This document shows, one piece after another, positions 11,464 to 20,665 of a DNA stretch of 64,000 nt. The stretch lies in contig NZ_WTLB01000002.1 in NCBI RefSeq assembly GCF_011378855.1, forward strand, positions 62,001-126,000. Reading direction: 5' to 3'. Numbering within the stretch: position 1 is the stretch's first letter; each line of letters begins with the position of its first letter. A program made the position numbers and the translations under genes. The notes under the pieces are model-generated. The model was not told the origin of the DNA. It saw only the letters and a program-made list of their open reading frames with translations, and ran no database searches. This DNA is from Pseudoalteromonas sp. Z1A8. Its GTDB lineage: Bacteria > Pseudomonadota > Gammaproteobacteria > Enterobacterales > Alteromonadaceae.

Positions 11464-11955
11464 ATGGCTGCATTTAACGCCATTAAAAATGGACTAGCCT
11501 TAGTGCTAGTCTGTTTTTTGTTATCAAGCTGTGGCTTTCATTTGAAAAAAGCCTCTAGCTTGCCTGATAACTTAAAACAACTAACACTTGTAGGCGATGA
11601 CGAAAAATCGACTTTATTTACTGAGCTTAAAAAAGAACTTAAAGCGAGTAACGTAAAGCTAGTATCGTCAGCTAAAGATAAAGCTCAATTGTATTTACGT
11701 AAAGAAACTATCGAACGCCAAACACTTTCGTTGTTTCAAAATGGTCAGGTTGCTGAATACGAGCTCGCTTATGGCGTATCGTATGTAGTTAAACGACCAG
11801 GTGAAAAAGCGATAGAAAAACGCTTTGAACTGTACCGTAATTACCAAGACGATCCGGATCATGCATTAGCAAAAGCAAAAGAGCTTGAGCTACTCATTAG
11901 CGAGATTCGTGAGCAAGCTGGTCGTCGTATTGTTAGAGAGCTGTCGCAACTATAA
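11464..11955 (+). CDS. lptE: LPS-assembly lipoprotein LptE
   Basis: A 163-aa outer-membrane lipoprotein that plugs the LptD barrel and helps deliver lipopolysaccharide to the cell surface. The signal peptide ends in the lipobox LLSSC at about residue 23, followed by GFHLKKASSLPDNLKQLTLVG, a typical LptE start. The protein is somewhat shorter than E. coli LptE. It lies between leuS and holA exactly as in E. coli, and its last base overlaps the holA start codon, implying translational coupling. Confidence 0.95.
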   Translation: MAAFNAIKNGLALVLVCFLLSSCGFHLKKASSLPDNLKQLTLVGDDEKSTLFTELKKELKASNVKLVSSAKDKAQLYLRKETIERQTLSLFQNGQVAEYELAYGVSYVVKRPGEKAIEKRFELYRNYQDDPDHALAKAKELELLISEIREQAGRRIVRELSQL

Positions 11956-12992
11956 TGCGCTGCTACGCTAATCAACTACCGAGTGAACTAAATAAAGGGC
12001 TAAAGCCCTTTTATTTAGTATTTGGGGAAGAGCCTTTTCAAGAAGCGCAATGCGTACAGCAAATTCGTGACGTTGCTAAGCAGCAAGGGTTTGATGAGGT
12101 AATTAAGTTTACTTTAATGCAAGGGTTCGATTGGCAAGAAATTATAGCTCAGTATCAAAGCATGTCGTTGTTTAGCGCGCGCACTATTATTGAGCTTGAT
12201 TTAAACCAACAAAAACCAGGCGTTATTGGCAGCAACACCTTTAAAAAAGTGGTTGAACTGGTTAATCCCGATACTATTTTAATTGTTAAAGGTGCTAAAG
12301 CCAGCCAAGAAGTACAACGTGGTGCATGGTTTAAAGCCCTTGATAAACTAGGTGTATTTGTTCCTTGTTACCCGCTTACAGGCACGCATGTAAAACGATG
12401 GCTTGACGATCAATGCCAACGTTTATCGCTCAATGTACAAAACGACGCCAAAGTAAGCTTAATTAATGCCACTGAAGGTAACTTATTAGCGTGTTTTCAG
12501 GAGCTTGAAAAACTCTCACTACTGCACGGCAATGCTTTAATTACTCAGCAATTAGTGATGCAAGGGCTTTTAAACCAAGCCAAGTTTGATATTTTTGATT
12601 TAAGTGATGCACTATTAAATGGTCACGCTAAACAAGCTATAAAAGTATTAAACAAACTTGCGAGCGATAACACCGAAGTGGTGAGCATTTTGTGGGCAAT
12701 TACCAAAGAGCTTAATACACTAATAAGCGTGCAACTTGGTTTACTAAATGGCGAGCCTATTGCTAATTTATTTAAACAAAAGGCTATTTGGAAAAACCAA
12801 CAAGGCCCTGTTCAAAATGCTATTAACCGGTTAAACATGCACACACTAGAGCAAATAAATAGTGATGTAGCGTTGTTTGATGCCAGTTATAAGCAAGGTA
12901 AGTTAATAGCACCTTACCAAGCGCTTGCACATATTTGCATTAAATTTTGCCAGCCGCTTAACATTCCTATGCCGTGCCACACGGCTAATTAA
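11955..12992 (+). CDS. holA: DNA polymerase III delta subunit
   Basis: A 345-aa clamp-loader subunit that opens the beta clamp, the same size as E. coli HolA (343). The start MRCYANQLPSELNKGLKPFYLVFGEEPFQ contains the family YLVFGEEP motif. The later segments QGFDWQEI, LFSARTIIELDL, AKFDIFDLSDALLNGHAKQAIKVL and VVSILWAITKEL are recognisable. It sits between lptE and nadD in the conserved order, with 21 bases to nadD. Confidence 0.96.
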   Translation: MRCYANQLPSELNKGLKPFYLVFGEEPFQEAQCVQQIRDVAKQQGFDEVIKFTLMQGFDWQEIIAQYQSMSLFSARTIIELDLNQQKPGVIGSNTFKKVVELVNPDTILIVKGAKASQEVQRGAWFKALDKLGVFVPCYPLTGTHVKRWLDDQCQRLSLNVQNDAKVSLINATEGNLLACFQELEKLSLLHGNALITQQLVMQGLLNQAKFDIFDLSDALLNGHAKQAIKVLNKLASDNTEVVSILWAITKELNTLISVQLGLLNGEPIANLFKQKAIWKNQQGPVQNAINRLNMHTLEQINSDVALFDASYKQGKLIAPYQALAHICIKFCQPLNIPMPCHTAN

Positions 12993-13013
12993 TAAATAGC
13001 TAATGGGTGTTAA

Positions 13014-13649
13014 ATGATCGCAATTTTTGGTGGTACCTTTGACCCAGTCCATTTAGGCCATATAAATATGGCGCAGCAATGCGTTAATGCGTTTAATTTA
13101 GATACGCTTTATTTTATGCCGTGTGCACTCCCTGCACATAAAGCTGCGCCGGGTATTAGTACGCAGCATCGAGTTAATATGCTAAACGCAGCTATTGCAC
13201 CTTATCCTCATTTTGAACTCGATTTAAGAGAGCTTAACCGAACGGGTCCATCGTACTCGTTGCTGAGCTTGCAAGAACTTCGTAAGGAGCACCCCACTAC
13301 ACCTATTTTATTTTTAATTGGTATGGACTCATTTAATAATCTGGATAAATGGTTTGAGTGGCAAGCAATAACCCAACTTTGTCATATTGTGGTGTACCAG
13401 CGCCCTGCTCAACATTGCACTGTTAATGGCGAGCTAAAAAGCTATATGCAGCACGCAAATGTGGACGAAACAGCAACACTTAAACAGTCACTTGCCGGTA
13501 AACTTTATTTTTTACCTGGTGAAATGCTCGATGCGGCCTCAAGTACTATTCGCAAGCAGCTAAAAATAAGTAATAAAAAGAATGAACTATTGCCCGATGC
13601 AGTGAGTCATTACATACAAATGCATCAGCTCTATCAAATTGATGCTTAA
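13014..13649 (+). CDS. nadD: Nicotinate-mononucleotide adenylyltransferase
   Basis: A 211-aa enzyme that adenylates nicotinate mononucleotide to deamido-NAD in NAD biosynthesis. The nucleotidyltransferase signature GGTFDPVHLGHINMA is at residues 6-20, with PCALPAHKAAP supplying the following substrate-binding segment. The C-terminal SSTIRKQLK is the ISSTxIR-type motif. The length matches E. coli NadD. It lies in the conserved leuS-to-rlmH cluster, 55 bases upstream of rsfS. Confidence 0.97.
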   Translation: MIAIFGGTFDPVHLGHINMAQQCVNAFNLDTLYFMPCALPAHKAAPGISTQHRVNMLNAAIAPYPHFELDLRELNRTGPSYSLLSLQELRKEHPTTPILFLIGMDSFNNLDKWFEWQAITQLCHIVVYQRPAQHCTVNGELKSYMQHANVDETATLKQSLAGKLYFLPGEMLDAASSTIRKQLKISNKKNELLPDAVSHYIQMHQLYQIDA

Positions 13650-13704
13650 AAACTCCTAGCGTGTTAAAATGCGCGCCATTAAATTTTTAAATTGAGACAA
13701 AACC

Positions 13705-14022
13705 TTGGATTCAAAACAACTACTCGCCTTTGCAATGGATAAAATTGACGATATGAAAGCGCGTGACATCGTTCATATTGACGTAACTAAGACATCAGAT
13801 ATCACAGATTACATGGTAATTTGTTCTGGTACTTCTAAACGTCACGTACAGTCAATTGCTGATCACTTAGCAAAAGAAGCGCGTCATGCAGATTCAGAAC
13901 CACTAGGTTATGAAGGTGAAGGCGACGGCGAATGGGCACTGGTTGATTTAGGTGATGTGGTTGTACACGTGATGCAAAGCGAAGCACGTATCTATTACGA
14001 TCTAGAAAAACTGTGGGGCTAA
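13705..14022 (+). CDS. rsfS: Ribosomal silencing factor RsfS
   Basis: A 105-aa protein (E. coli RsfS is also 105) that binds ribosomal protein L14 and blocks subunit joining when nutrients are scarce. Recognisable segments are DMKARDIVHIDVTKTSDITDYMVICSGTSKRHVQSIADH and GEWALVDLGDVVVHVM. The start is a TTG; the in-frame ATG at 13735 would remove ten conserved N-terminal residues (DSKQLLAFA), so the TTG is preferred. It is followed by rlmH, the usual arrangement. Confidence 0.95.
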   Translation: MDSKQLLAFAMDKIDDMKARDIVHIDVTKTSDITDYMVICSGTSKRHVQSIADHLAKEARHADSEPLGYEGEGDGEWALVDLGDVVVHVMQSEARIYYDLEKLWG

Positions 14023-14059
14023 ACGCTCACTTATTTTAGACAATGCTTGGAAGTAATAC

Positions 14060-14530
14060 GTGAAAATACAAATGATTGCTGTTGGTACCAAAATGCCAGC
14101 ATGGGTAGAAACGGGATTTGCAGAATATCAGCGCCGTTTCCCTAAAGATATGGCCCTTGAGTTAATTGAAATTCAAGCCGGGAAACGTGGTAAAAATGCA
14201 GATATAAAGCGTATTTTACACATTGAAGGTGAAAAAACATTAGCGGCTATTCCAAAAGGCAATCGTATTGTAACGTTAGAGGTAACAGGGAAAGCGCTGG
14301 ATACTCACCAACTTGCTAAAAATATGGAAAAATGGCAACTCGATGGCCGCGATGTAAGTTTACTTATTGGCGGACCTGAAGGACTTGCTCCAGAGTGCAT
14401 TGCAGCTTCTGAGCAAAAATGGTCGTTATCTAATTTAACATTGCCGCACCCTTTGGTGCGTATAATTGTTGCAGAGAGCCTTTACCGAGGCTGGAGCTTA
14501 AATAACAATCATCCTTATCATCGCGAGTAA
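14060..14530 (+). CDS. rlmH: 23S rRNA pseudouridine-1915 N3-methyltransferase RlmH
   Basis: A 156-aa SPOUT-family methyltransferase that methylates pseudouridine 1915 of 23S rRNA using S-adenosylmethionine. The trefoil-knot motifs are present: [14 protein letters not shown] for the cofactor loop and [20 protein letters not shown] at the C-terminus, ending with NNHPYHRE. Length agrees with E. coli RlmH. It lies between rsfS and mrdA with short gaps. Confidence 0.97.
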   Translation: MKIQMIAVGTKMPAWVETGFAEYQRRFPKDMALELIEIQAGKRGKNADIKRILHIEGEKTLAAIPKGNRIVTLEVTGKALDTHQLAKNMEKWQLDGRDVSLLIGGPEGLAPECIAASEQKWSLSNLTLPHPLVRIIVAESLYRGWSLNNNHPYHRE

Positions 14531-14539
14531 CCCCTTGCC

Positions 14540-16408
14540 ATGCTAAAACATAGACCCACTATTCGTGACCACTCCGCAGAAGCAAACTTATTTGCTAGGC
14601 GAGCATTCGTGGGTTTTGTTTTTGTATTAGGATTAGTCGCTGTATTGCTTTCTAATCTTTATACTATTCAAGTAGAAGATCACCAAGACTACCAAACCCG
14701 CTCTAACGACAACCGCATTAAAGTTATTCCTATTGCACCCAATCGTGGTTTAATTTACGACCGTAACGGCGTACTGCTTGCTGAAAACAAACCTGTTTAC
14801 AACCTTGAGGTCATCCCCGAAGAAGTAGACGACCTTGACGAATCGCTTAATCAAATAAGTAAAATAATTGCGATTACAGAGCAAGATAAACAAGATTTTT
14901 TAAAAGATATAAAACACACGCGTCGTTTTAAATCACAAGTATTAAAAGCCCGCTTAGACGAAACAGAAGTGGCGAAATTTTCGGTTAATCAACATAAATT
15001 CCCTGGTTTTAGCATTGAGGCGCGCCTTGCTCGCTACTACCCATTTGGCGATACACTAACGCATGCGCTTGGATATGTTGCAAAGCTTAATAGAAAAGAG
15101 CTAAACCAATTAGAACAAGAAGACCGAGCAACCAATTACCGCGCTACGTATGATATTGGTAAGCTCGGATTAGAAAAATACTACGAAGAAACATTGCACG
15201 GTAAAGTGGGCTCACAACGAGTAGAAGTTAATAACCGTGGCCGCGTAATTCGTACCCTAAGCATGACCCAGCCACAACCCGGTAGCGATTTAGTGCTTAC
15301 CTTAGACGTTGGCTTACAACAAATTGCACAGCATGGACTTAAAAATATGCGTGGCGCTGTGGTCGTTATGGATGCTAAAGATGGTGGCGTGCTTGCGCTT
15401 TATTCAAACCCAAGTTACGACCCAAACTTATTTGTTCACGGCATTAGCAGCAAAAATTATAAAGCATTGCTTAATCAAGATCGTCCGTTAATAAACCGTA
15501 CTACGCAAGGGCGTTACGCACCAGCCTCTACTGTAAAACCGTTAATGGCTGTATTAGCGCTTGAAGAAAACATAGTTAATGAATCAACATCGATATGGGA
15601 TCCTGGCTTTTTTCAAATTCCAAACGTTGAACACAAATGGCGAGACTGGAAACGGTGGGGTCATGGTCATGTTGATGTATACAAAGCGATTGAAGAGTCG
15701 TGCGATACTTATTTTTACGATGCGGCTTATCGATTAGGCATAACTAAAATAAGCGACTTTATGGCGCGTTTTGGTTATGGCGATTTATCAGGTATTGATA
15801 TTCACGAAGAAACCACTGCTATTCTACCTTCAAAAGAATGGAAAGAAGGTCGCTTTAAAGAGTCTTGGTGGCGCGGCGATACTATTTCGGTAGGTATTGG
15901 ACAGGGTTATTGGACTGCTACACCGATTCAAATTGCAAATGCGACTAATATATTAGTTAATCGCGGTATTAATCACCCGCCTCATTTAGTGCAAGTGGTT
16001 AAAAAAGATAGCGATGTAACGCAAATAAATAACGAAGAAAAACCCCCTGTTATTTTAAAAGATCCACGTCATTGGCAGGTATCTTTAGATGCTATGCATA
16101 ACACGGTTCAAAAAATATCTGGTACCGCGCACAAAGCATTTAAAGGCACTAACTACGATTCGGCGGGTAAAACCGGTACCGCGCAAGTAGTAAGTATTGC
16201 ACAAGGTGAACGTTACGATGCTAAATCGCTTAAAGAGCGCCAACGTGACAACACTATTTATGTAGGTTTTGCACCTTATAACGATCCAAAAATTGTGGTT
16301 TCTGTTGTATTAGAAAATAACCACGGCGGTATTCAAATTGCTCGCCAACTTATGGATTATTACTTTGCAGCCAATCCTGTTAATCTTGCAAGGAACGATA
16401 CACCATGA
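14540..16408 (+). CDS. mrdA: Penicillin-binding protein 2 (elongasome transpeptidase)
   Basis: A 622-aa class B penicillin-binding protein that cross-links peptidoglycan during cell elongation with RodA. One membrane segment lies near residues 25-45, then a pedestal domain and the transpeptidase domain. Active-site motifs: PASTVKP (SxxK nucleophile), EESCDTYFYD in the SxN position with Asp in place of Asn (the SCD form usual for PBP2), and SAGKTGTAQV (KTG). It starts ten bases after rlmH and its end overlaps mrdB by 4 bases (ATGA), so the two are translationally coupled. Confidence 0.97.
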   Translation: MLKHRPTIRDHSAEANLFARRAFVGFVFVLGLVAVLLSNLYTIQVEDHQDYQTRSNDNRIKVIPIAPNRGLIYDRNGVLLAENKPVYNLEVIPEEVDDLDESLNQISKIIAITEQDKQDFLKDIKHTRRFKSQVLKARLDETEVAKFSVNQHKFPGFSIEARLARYYPFGDTLTHALGYVAKLNRKELNQLEQEDRATNYRATYDIGKLGLEKYYEETLHGKVGSQRVEVNNRGRVIRTLSMTQPQPGSDLVLTLDVGLQQIAQHGLKNMRGAVVVMDAKDGGVLALYSNPSYDPNLFVHGISSKNYKALLNQDRPLINRTTQGRYAPASTVKPLMAVLALEENIVNESTSIWDPGFFQIPNVEHKWRDWKRWGHGHVDVYKAIEESCDTYFYDAAYRLGITKISDFMARFGYGDLSGIDIHEETTAILPSKEWKEGRFKESWWRGDTISVGIGQGYWTATPIQIANATNILVNRGINHPPHLVQVVKKDSDVTQINNEEKPPVILKDPRHWQVSLDAMHNTVQKISGTAHKAFKGTNYDSAGKTGTAQVVSIAQGERYDAKSLKERQRDNTIYVGFAPYNDPKIVVSVVLENNHGGIQIARQLMDYYFAANPVNLARNDTP

Positions 16409-17511
16409 CCGCTTTGCACGATAAACGCTCTATTTGGATGCGCATGCACCTAGATTTACCACTGCTTATCGCATTACTTATAATGATGGCTGGTAGCATA
16501 ATGGTTGTATACAGCGCCAGTGGCCAAGAATCAGCAATGATGATTAGGCATATGACCCGTATGGGCGGTGCGGTTGTTGCTATGGTTATTTTAGCCCAGT
16601 TTTCGCCTGCCACACTAAAGCGTTTAGTAATACCACTTTATTGCGTTGGTTTATTAATGCTAGTGGGTGTACTTTTGTTTGGTGTAAGCTCAAAAGGCGC
16701 TCAGCGCTGGCTTGATTTAGGCGTTACACGGTTTCAACCTGCTGAACTAATGAAATTAGCAGTACCGATGATGGTTGCTTGGTATATAGGGCGTAATCAC
16801 CTACCTCCTCGTCCATTGCACTTAATTATTGGTTTTATGATTGTAATGCTCCCTACATTATTAATTAAAGAACAGCCCGATTTAGGTACCGCCATACTTA
16901 TTGCTAGTTCAGGTATATTTGTATTGTTTTTGTCGGGCTTAAGTTGGCGTTTAATCGGCTTTTTAAGCTCAATTGTAGCGCTTGCCGCATGGCCATTTTG
17001 GCACTACGGTATGCACGATTACCAAAAACAACGTGTACTTACCTTTTTAGACCCTGAGAGCGATCCGCTTGGTTCGGGTTATCATATTATTCAATCTAAA
17101 ATTGCTATTGGCTCAGGTGGTATAGAAGGTAAAGGCTGGCTGCTTGGCACGCAATCGCAATTAGAATTTTTACCCGAGCGCCACACCGACTTTATATTTT
17201 CGGTTTTAAGCGAAGAATTTGGTTTATTTGGTGTATGTGTTTTACTAAGCCTGTATTTGTTTATTATTGGCCGTGGTTTATACATTGCTGTTAATGCACA
17301 AGATGCATTTGGTAAGTTGCTCGCAGGCGCACTCACCCTGACCTTCTTTGTATATGTATTTGTTAACATAGGCATGGTATCGGGTTTATTACCAGTTGTT
17401 GGCGTACCTTTACCACTTATAAGTTATGGTGGTACATCGATGGTGACGCTCATGGCAGGATTTGGCATTATTATGTCAATTGCGACAGATAAAAGGATGC
17501 TTTTAAAATAA
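16405..17511 (+). CDS. mrdB: RodA, SEDS peptidoglycan glycosyltransferase
   Basis: A 368-aa polytopic SEDS-family glycan polymerase of the elongasome, partner of PBP2 and the same length as E. coli RodA (370). Around ten membrane segments are visible. SEDS signatures include KGAQRWLDLGVTRFQPAELMKLAVPM, LIKEQPDLGTAIL (with the catalytic-type Asp), LPERHTDFIFSVLSEEFG and VPLPLISYGGTSMVTLM. It overlaps mrdA by 4 bases and its stop shares one base with the rlpA start. Confidence 0.97.
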   Translation: MTALHDKRSIWMRMHLDLPLLIALLIMMAGSIMVVYSASGQESAMMIRHMTRMGGAVVAMVILAQFSPATLKRLVIPLYCVGLLMLVGVLLFGVSSKGAQRWLDLGVTRFQPAELMKLAVPMMVAWYIGRNHLPPRPLHLIIGFMIVMLPTLLIKEQPDLGTAILIASSGIFVLFLSGLSWRLIGFLSSIVALAAWPFWHYGMHDYQKQRVLTFLDPESDPLGSGYHIIQSKIAIGSGGIEGKGWLLGTQSQLEFLPERHTDFIFSVLSEEFGLFGVCVLLSLYLFIIGRGLYIAVNAQDAFGKLLAGALTLTFFVYVFVNIGMVSGLLPVVGVPLPLISYGGTSMVTLMAGFGIIMSIATDKRMLLK

Positions 17512-18275
17512 TGCGACACACTAATCAGCTTATATTTACTACATTATTAATTTTACTTTTAAGTGCTTGTAGTAGCGGGTCAAGTAGCCGTTATAGTATG
17601 CGTCATGATGCAGCGCCATTAAGAGCCCCGACTACACTTGAGATGCAAGACGCTATAGTAACTGAAACCACTAAAAGTGCCAGCGCAAGCCGCCCATACA
17701 CAGTGCTTGGTAAAAGCTATTCCCCGATGCTTGATGAAACAGGTTATGCTGAGGAAGGTATTGCCTCGTGGTATGGCCGTAAGTTTCATGGTTATCACAC
17801 CTCAAATGGTGAAACTTACGATATGTTTGCCATGACCGCAGCGCATAAAACGCTGCCGCTACCTAGCTTTGTTAAAGTAACCAATACCGCAAATGGTAAA
17901 TCGGTAATAGTGCGCGTAAACGACCGTGGCCCGTTTCATGACGATAGAGTGATAGACCTTTCGTATGCTGCCGCTTATAAGCTTGGCTATTACACTCATG
18001 GTACAGCAAAGGTTAAGCTAGAGGCCGTTACGATTGCTGGCTCTGCTGTAAATCAAACCTATATTCAAGTAGCTGCAGGTAGTACACTAACAAACATTGA
18101 AGCGCTAGCAAGCACGTTAAGAAGTCAGTATAAATTACCAACAAATATCGTTCAAAAGGACGCTATTTATAGATTGCACCTCGGCCCTATTAAAGATGCC
18201 CAGCATGCAAAAGAAGTATTACAAAAATTAAAACAAGATCAATTTCAAAACGCGTTCTTGCTTTACACTCAGTAA
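17511..18275 (+). CDS. rlpA: RlpA septal-ring lytic transglycosylase lipoprotein with SPOR domain
   Basis: A 254-aa lipoprotein; RlpA proteins bind or cleave glycan strands stripped of stem peptides at the septum. The signal peptide ends in lipobox LLSAC at about residue 20. The double-psi beta-barrel domain is marked by GIASWYGRKFHGYHTSNGE and VRVNDRGPFHDDRVIDLSYAAA, which includes the family His and Asp. The C-terminal SPOR-like domain starts near TYIQVAAGS. It is shorter than E. coli RlpA (362 aa), mainly in the linker. It sits in the conserved mrdA-mrdB-rlpA-dacA order. Confidence 0.95.
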   Translation: MRHTNQLIFTTLLILLLSACSSGSSSRYSMRHDAAPLRAPTTLEMQDAIVTETTKSASASRPYTVLGKSYSPMLDETGYAEEGIASWYGRKFHGYHTSNGETYDMFAMTAAHKTLPLPSFVKVTNTANGKSVIVRVNDRGPFHDDRVIDLSYAAAYKLGYYTHGTAKVKLEAVTIAGSAVNQTYIQVAAGSTLTNIEALASTLRSQYKLPTNIVQKDAIYRLHLGPIKDAQHAKEVLQKLKQDQFQNAFLLYTQ

Positions 18276-18279
18276 GACT

Positions 18280-18328
18280 AATACCCAAACCAGCCCAAGA
18301 TGCTCGCATCTCGGGGTAGTTTGGGTAT
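18280..18328. repeat. Long imperfect palindromic intergenic element
   Basis: The arms start ATACCCAAAC and end GTTTGGGTAT, with inner GATGC/GCATC arms closing on a two-base loop, 49 bases in total between rlpA and dacA. It resembles a REP-type extragenic palindrome and could also attenuate transcription between the two genes. Confidence 0.7.
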
Positions 18329-18365
18329 AAAATAGCGTAACGCGAATCTTTAACTTTAACCATTA

Positions 18366-19538
18366 ATGAGTATGATGAAATCTATTAAACATAAAATCCT
18401 CAAAGGTGTATGCGGCCTCGTTTGTACAGCCGCCGTATTCTCAGCCAGCGCCCAAATTATTCCGGCACCACCTCAAGTTAATGCGAAAGGTTATTTTTTA
18501 GTCGACTTTACAACTGGTAAAGTAATTGCTGAAGGTGAAGCTGACACACAGCTAGCACCAGCAAGTTTAACTAAAATGATGACCAGTTATGTAATTGGTA
18601 CTGAAATTAAAGCCGGTAACATTGCCAATACCGATATGGTAACGGTAAGCGAAAAAGCATGGGCTAAAAACTTCCCTGAATCTTCTAAAATGTTTATTGA
18701 AGTAGGTAAGCAAATTAGTGTTGATCAGCTTAACCACGGTATTATTATTCAATCAGGTAATGATGCATGTGTAGCAATGGCTGAGCATATTGCTGGAAGC
18801 GAAAGCGCATTTGCTGATTTAATGAATGCACATGCTGCTAAATTAGGTATGAGCAACAGCCACTTTATCAACAGCCACGGCCTTGATACTGACGAGCACT
18901 TCACAACTCCGCGCGATATGGCGACACTTGGTGCTGCACTTATTCGTGATGTGCCAGACGAATACGCACTTTATAAGCAAAAGTCATTTACGTATAACGG
19001 CATTAAGCAATATAACCGTAACTCATTATTGTGGGACGAAAGCTTAGATGTTGACGGTATTAAAACTGGCCATACATCAGAAGCAGGCTACAGCCTAGTT
19101 ACCTCAGCAACTAAAAACGATATGCGTTTAATTGCTGTTGTTATGGGTACTACCAGCGAACGTGCTCGTAAAGTAGAAAGTAAAAAGCTACTTAACTATG
19201 GTTTTCGTTTTTATGAAACAATTACTCCGTACAAAGCAGGCGACAGCTTTGCAGAACAACGTATTTGGATGGGTAACAAAGAGAACGTATCGTTAGGTAT
19301 TTTAGAAGATACACCGATTACTATCCCACGTGGTCAGCATAAAAACCTTAAAGCTAACTTTGAGCTAGATAACACGCTTGAAGCACCACTTGCTAAAGGT
19401 ACTAAAGTAGGTACGTTATTCTTACAACTAGAGGGCGAAGATATTGCTCAATACCCGCTAGTAACACTTGAAGAAGTGGAAGAAGGCAGCTTCTTTAGCA
19501 AAATTTATGATTACTTACGTTTACAGATAATGCAGTAA
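18366..19538 (+). CDS. dacA: D-alanyl-D-alanine carboxypeptidase (PBP5/6 type)
   Basis: A 390-aa class C penicillin-binding protein that trims the terminal D-Ala from peptidoglycan stem peptides. An N-terminal signal peptide ends around AVFSASAQ. Active-site motifs are SLTK (in LAPASLTKMM), SGN (in IIQSGNDACVAM) and KTG (in IKTGHTSEAG). The C-terminal domain ends in an amphipathic helix (FFSKIYDYLRLQIMQ) that should anchor it to the membrane. A terminator follows, separating it from ybeD. Confidence 0.97.
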   Translation: MSMMKSIKHKILKGVCGLVCTAAVFSASAQIIPAPPQVNAKGYFLVDFTTGKVIAEGEADTQLAPASLTKMMTSYVIGTEIKAGNIANTDMVTVSEKAWAKNFPESSKMFIEVGKQISVDQLNHGIIIQSGNDACVAMAEHIAGSESAFADLMNAHAAKLGMSNSHFINSHGLDTDEHFTTPRDMATLGAALIRDVPDEYALYKQKSFTYNGIKQYNRNSLLWDESLDVDGIKTGHTSEAGYSLVTSATKNDMRLIAVVMGTTSERARKVESKKLLNYGFRFYETITPYKAGDSFAEQRIWMGNKENVSLGILEDTPITIPRGQHKNLKANFELDNTLEAPLAKGTKVGTLFLQLEGEDIAQYPLVTLEEVEEGSFFSKIYDYLRLQIMQ

Positions 19539-19574
19539 TTTACAGTTGCCCTACTAACGTGGGTAACTAATTTA

Positions 19575-19604
19575 AACGTCTCCACTGTGAGGCGTTTTTT
19601 TTTG
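19575..19604 (+). terminator. dacA terminator
   Basis: AACGTCTC, a 6-base loop, GAGGCGTT, then a run of T. The stem has one G-T pair. It lies 36 bases after the dacA stop. Confidence 0.88.
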
Positions 19605-19713
19605 CTTGAAAAATGTTAGAATGCGCCCCATATAAGCAAGACTGCTAATTGCCTATCTGTATTAAGCTTCGAGCTTGCATAGAGTCCACACTTTTGTATG
19701 AGGAGTCACCGTC

Positions 19714-19992
19714 GTGGTTCAACCTGTTAAAGATACTAAATTTGATGAGTACCTAGAGTACCCTTGCCCATTTACATTCAGAATAATGGGTTTAGCTAAT
19801 GTAAACTTAACTGATCAAATTTTAGCTAAGTTACAACCAATAGCACCTGGCGATTACGCCCCTAAAGTAAAACCAAGCAGCAAAGGTAATTACGAGTCAG
19901 TAAGCCTTGTAGCAACAGTTACTAGTGGCAAACACATTGAAGAAATTTACAACGTGATCAGCAATATTGATGACGTACGCCACATGCTTTAA
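19714..19992 (+). CDS. ybeD: YbeD-family protein (DUF493)
   Basis: A 92-aa protein of the YbeD/DUF493 ferredoxin-like-fold family, located between dacA and lipB as in E. coli. The conserved start is [21 protein letters not shown] and the C-terminus contains [20 protein letters not shown]. The start codon is GTG with AGGAG about nine bases upstream. A link to lipoate metabolism is suggested only by position; the biochemical role is not established. Confidence 0.93.
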   Translation: MVQPVKDTKFDEYLEYPCPFTFRIMGLANVNLTDQILAKLQPIAPGDYAPKVKPSSKGNYESVSLVATVTSGKHIEEIYNVISNIDDVRHML

Positions 19993-20011
19993 TCCATAGT
20001 TGAGATTTGTT

Positions 20012-20665
20012 GTGAACGAAAATACTTTGATCGTACGCCAACTGGGTCGCCAGCGTTATATGCCAATTTGGCAAAAAATGCAGGACTTTACCGACACCCG
20101 TGATGAAAATACGCCAGATGAAATTTGGCTTGTAGAACACGAGAGTGTATTCACCCAAGGTCAAGCTGGTAAGGACGAACACTTACTTGCTCCTGGCGAC
20201 ATTGAGGTGATTAAAGTTGACCGTGGCGGGCAAGTAACTTACCACGGTCCAGGCCAGCAAATGATGTATGTATTATTTAATCTACGTCGTTTAAAAATTG
20301 GTGTACGTGAACTAGTTACGTGGCTTGAAGAGTGCATTATTGAATCACTCGCCGAATACGGTATCAAGGCGTATGCTAAAGCTGATGCACCAGGTGTTTA
20401 CGTTAACGACAGCAAAATTGCATCTCTTGGGTTAAGAGTTCGTCGTGGTTGCTCGTTTCATGGCTTAGCATTAAATGTTAATATGGACCTAAGTCCATTT
20501 TTACGCATTAACCCATGTGGTTATGCGGGCATGAATATGGTGCAAACTAAAGAATTAGATGGTCCTCAAAACCTAGAAAGTGCGGGTGAAGGACTGGTAA
20601 AACACATGATCAATAAGCTTAATGCAACACAGGTTAAGCATACTGAAGGGTTTGAAAACGAATGA
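20012..20665 (+). CDS. lipB: Octanoyltransferase LipB
   Basis: Transfers the octanoyl group from acyl carrier protein to lipoyl domains, the first step of lipoate synthesis. Motifs: [15 protein letters not shown], the conserved [22 protein letters not shown], and [36 protein letters not shown] with the catalytic Cys-equivalent GCSFHG and lysine SKIASLG. I use GTG at 20012 ([12 protein letters not shown]), which matches the E. coli N-terminal spacing; a TTG at 20000 would add four residues. It overlaps lipA by 4 bases. Confidence 0.95.
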   Translation: MNENTLIVRQLGRQRYMPIWQKMQDFTDTRDENTPDEIWLVEHESVFTQGQAGKDEHLLAPGDIEVIKVDRGGQVTYHGPGQQMMYVLFNLRRLKIGVRELVTWLEECIIESLAEYGIKAYAKADAPGVYVNDSKIASLGLRVRRGCSFHGLALNVNMDLSPFLRINPCGYAGMNMVQTKELDGPQNLESAGEGLVKHMINKLNATQVKHTEGFENE

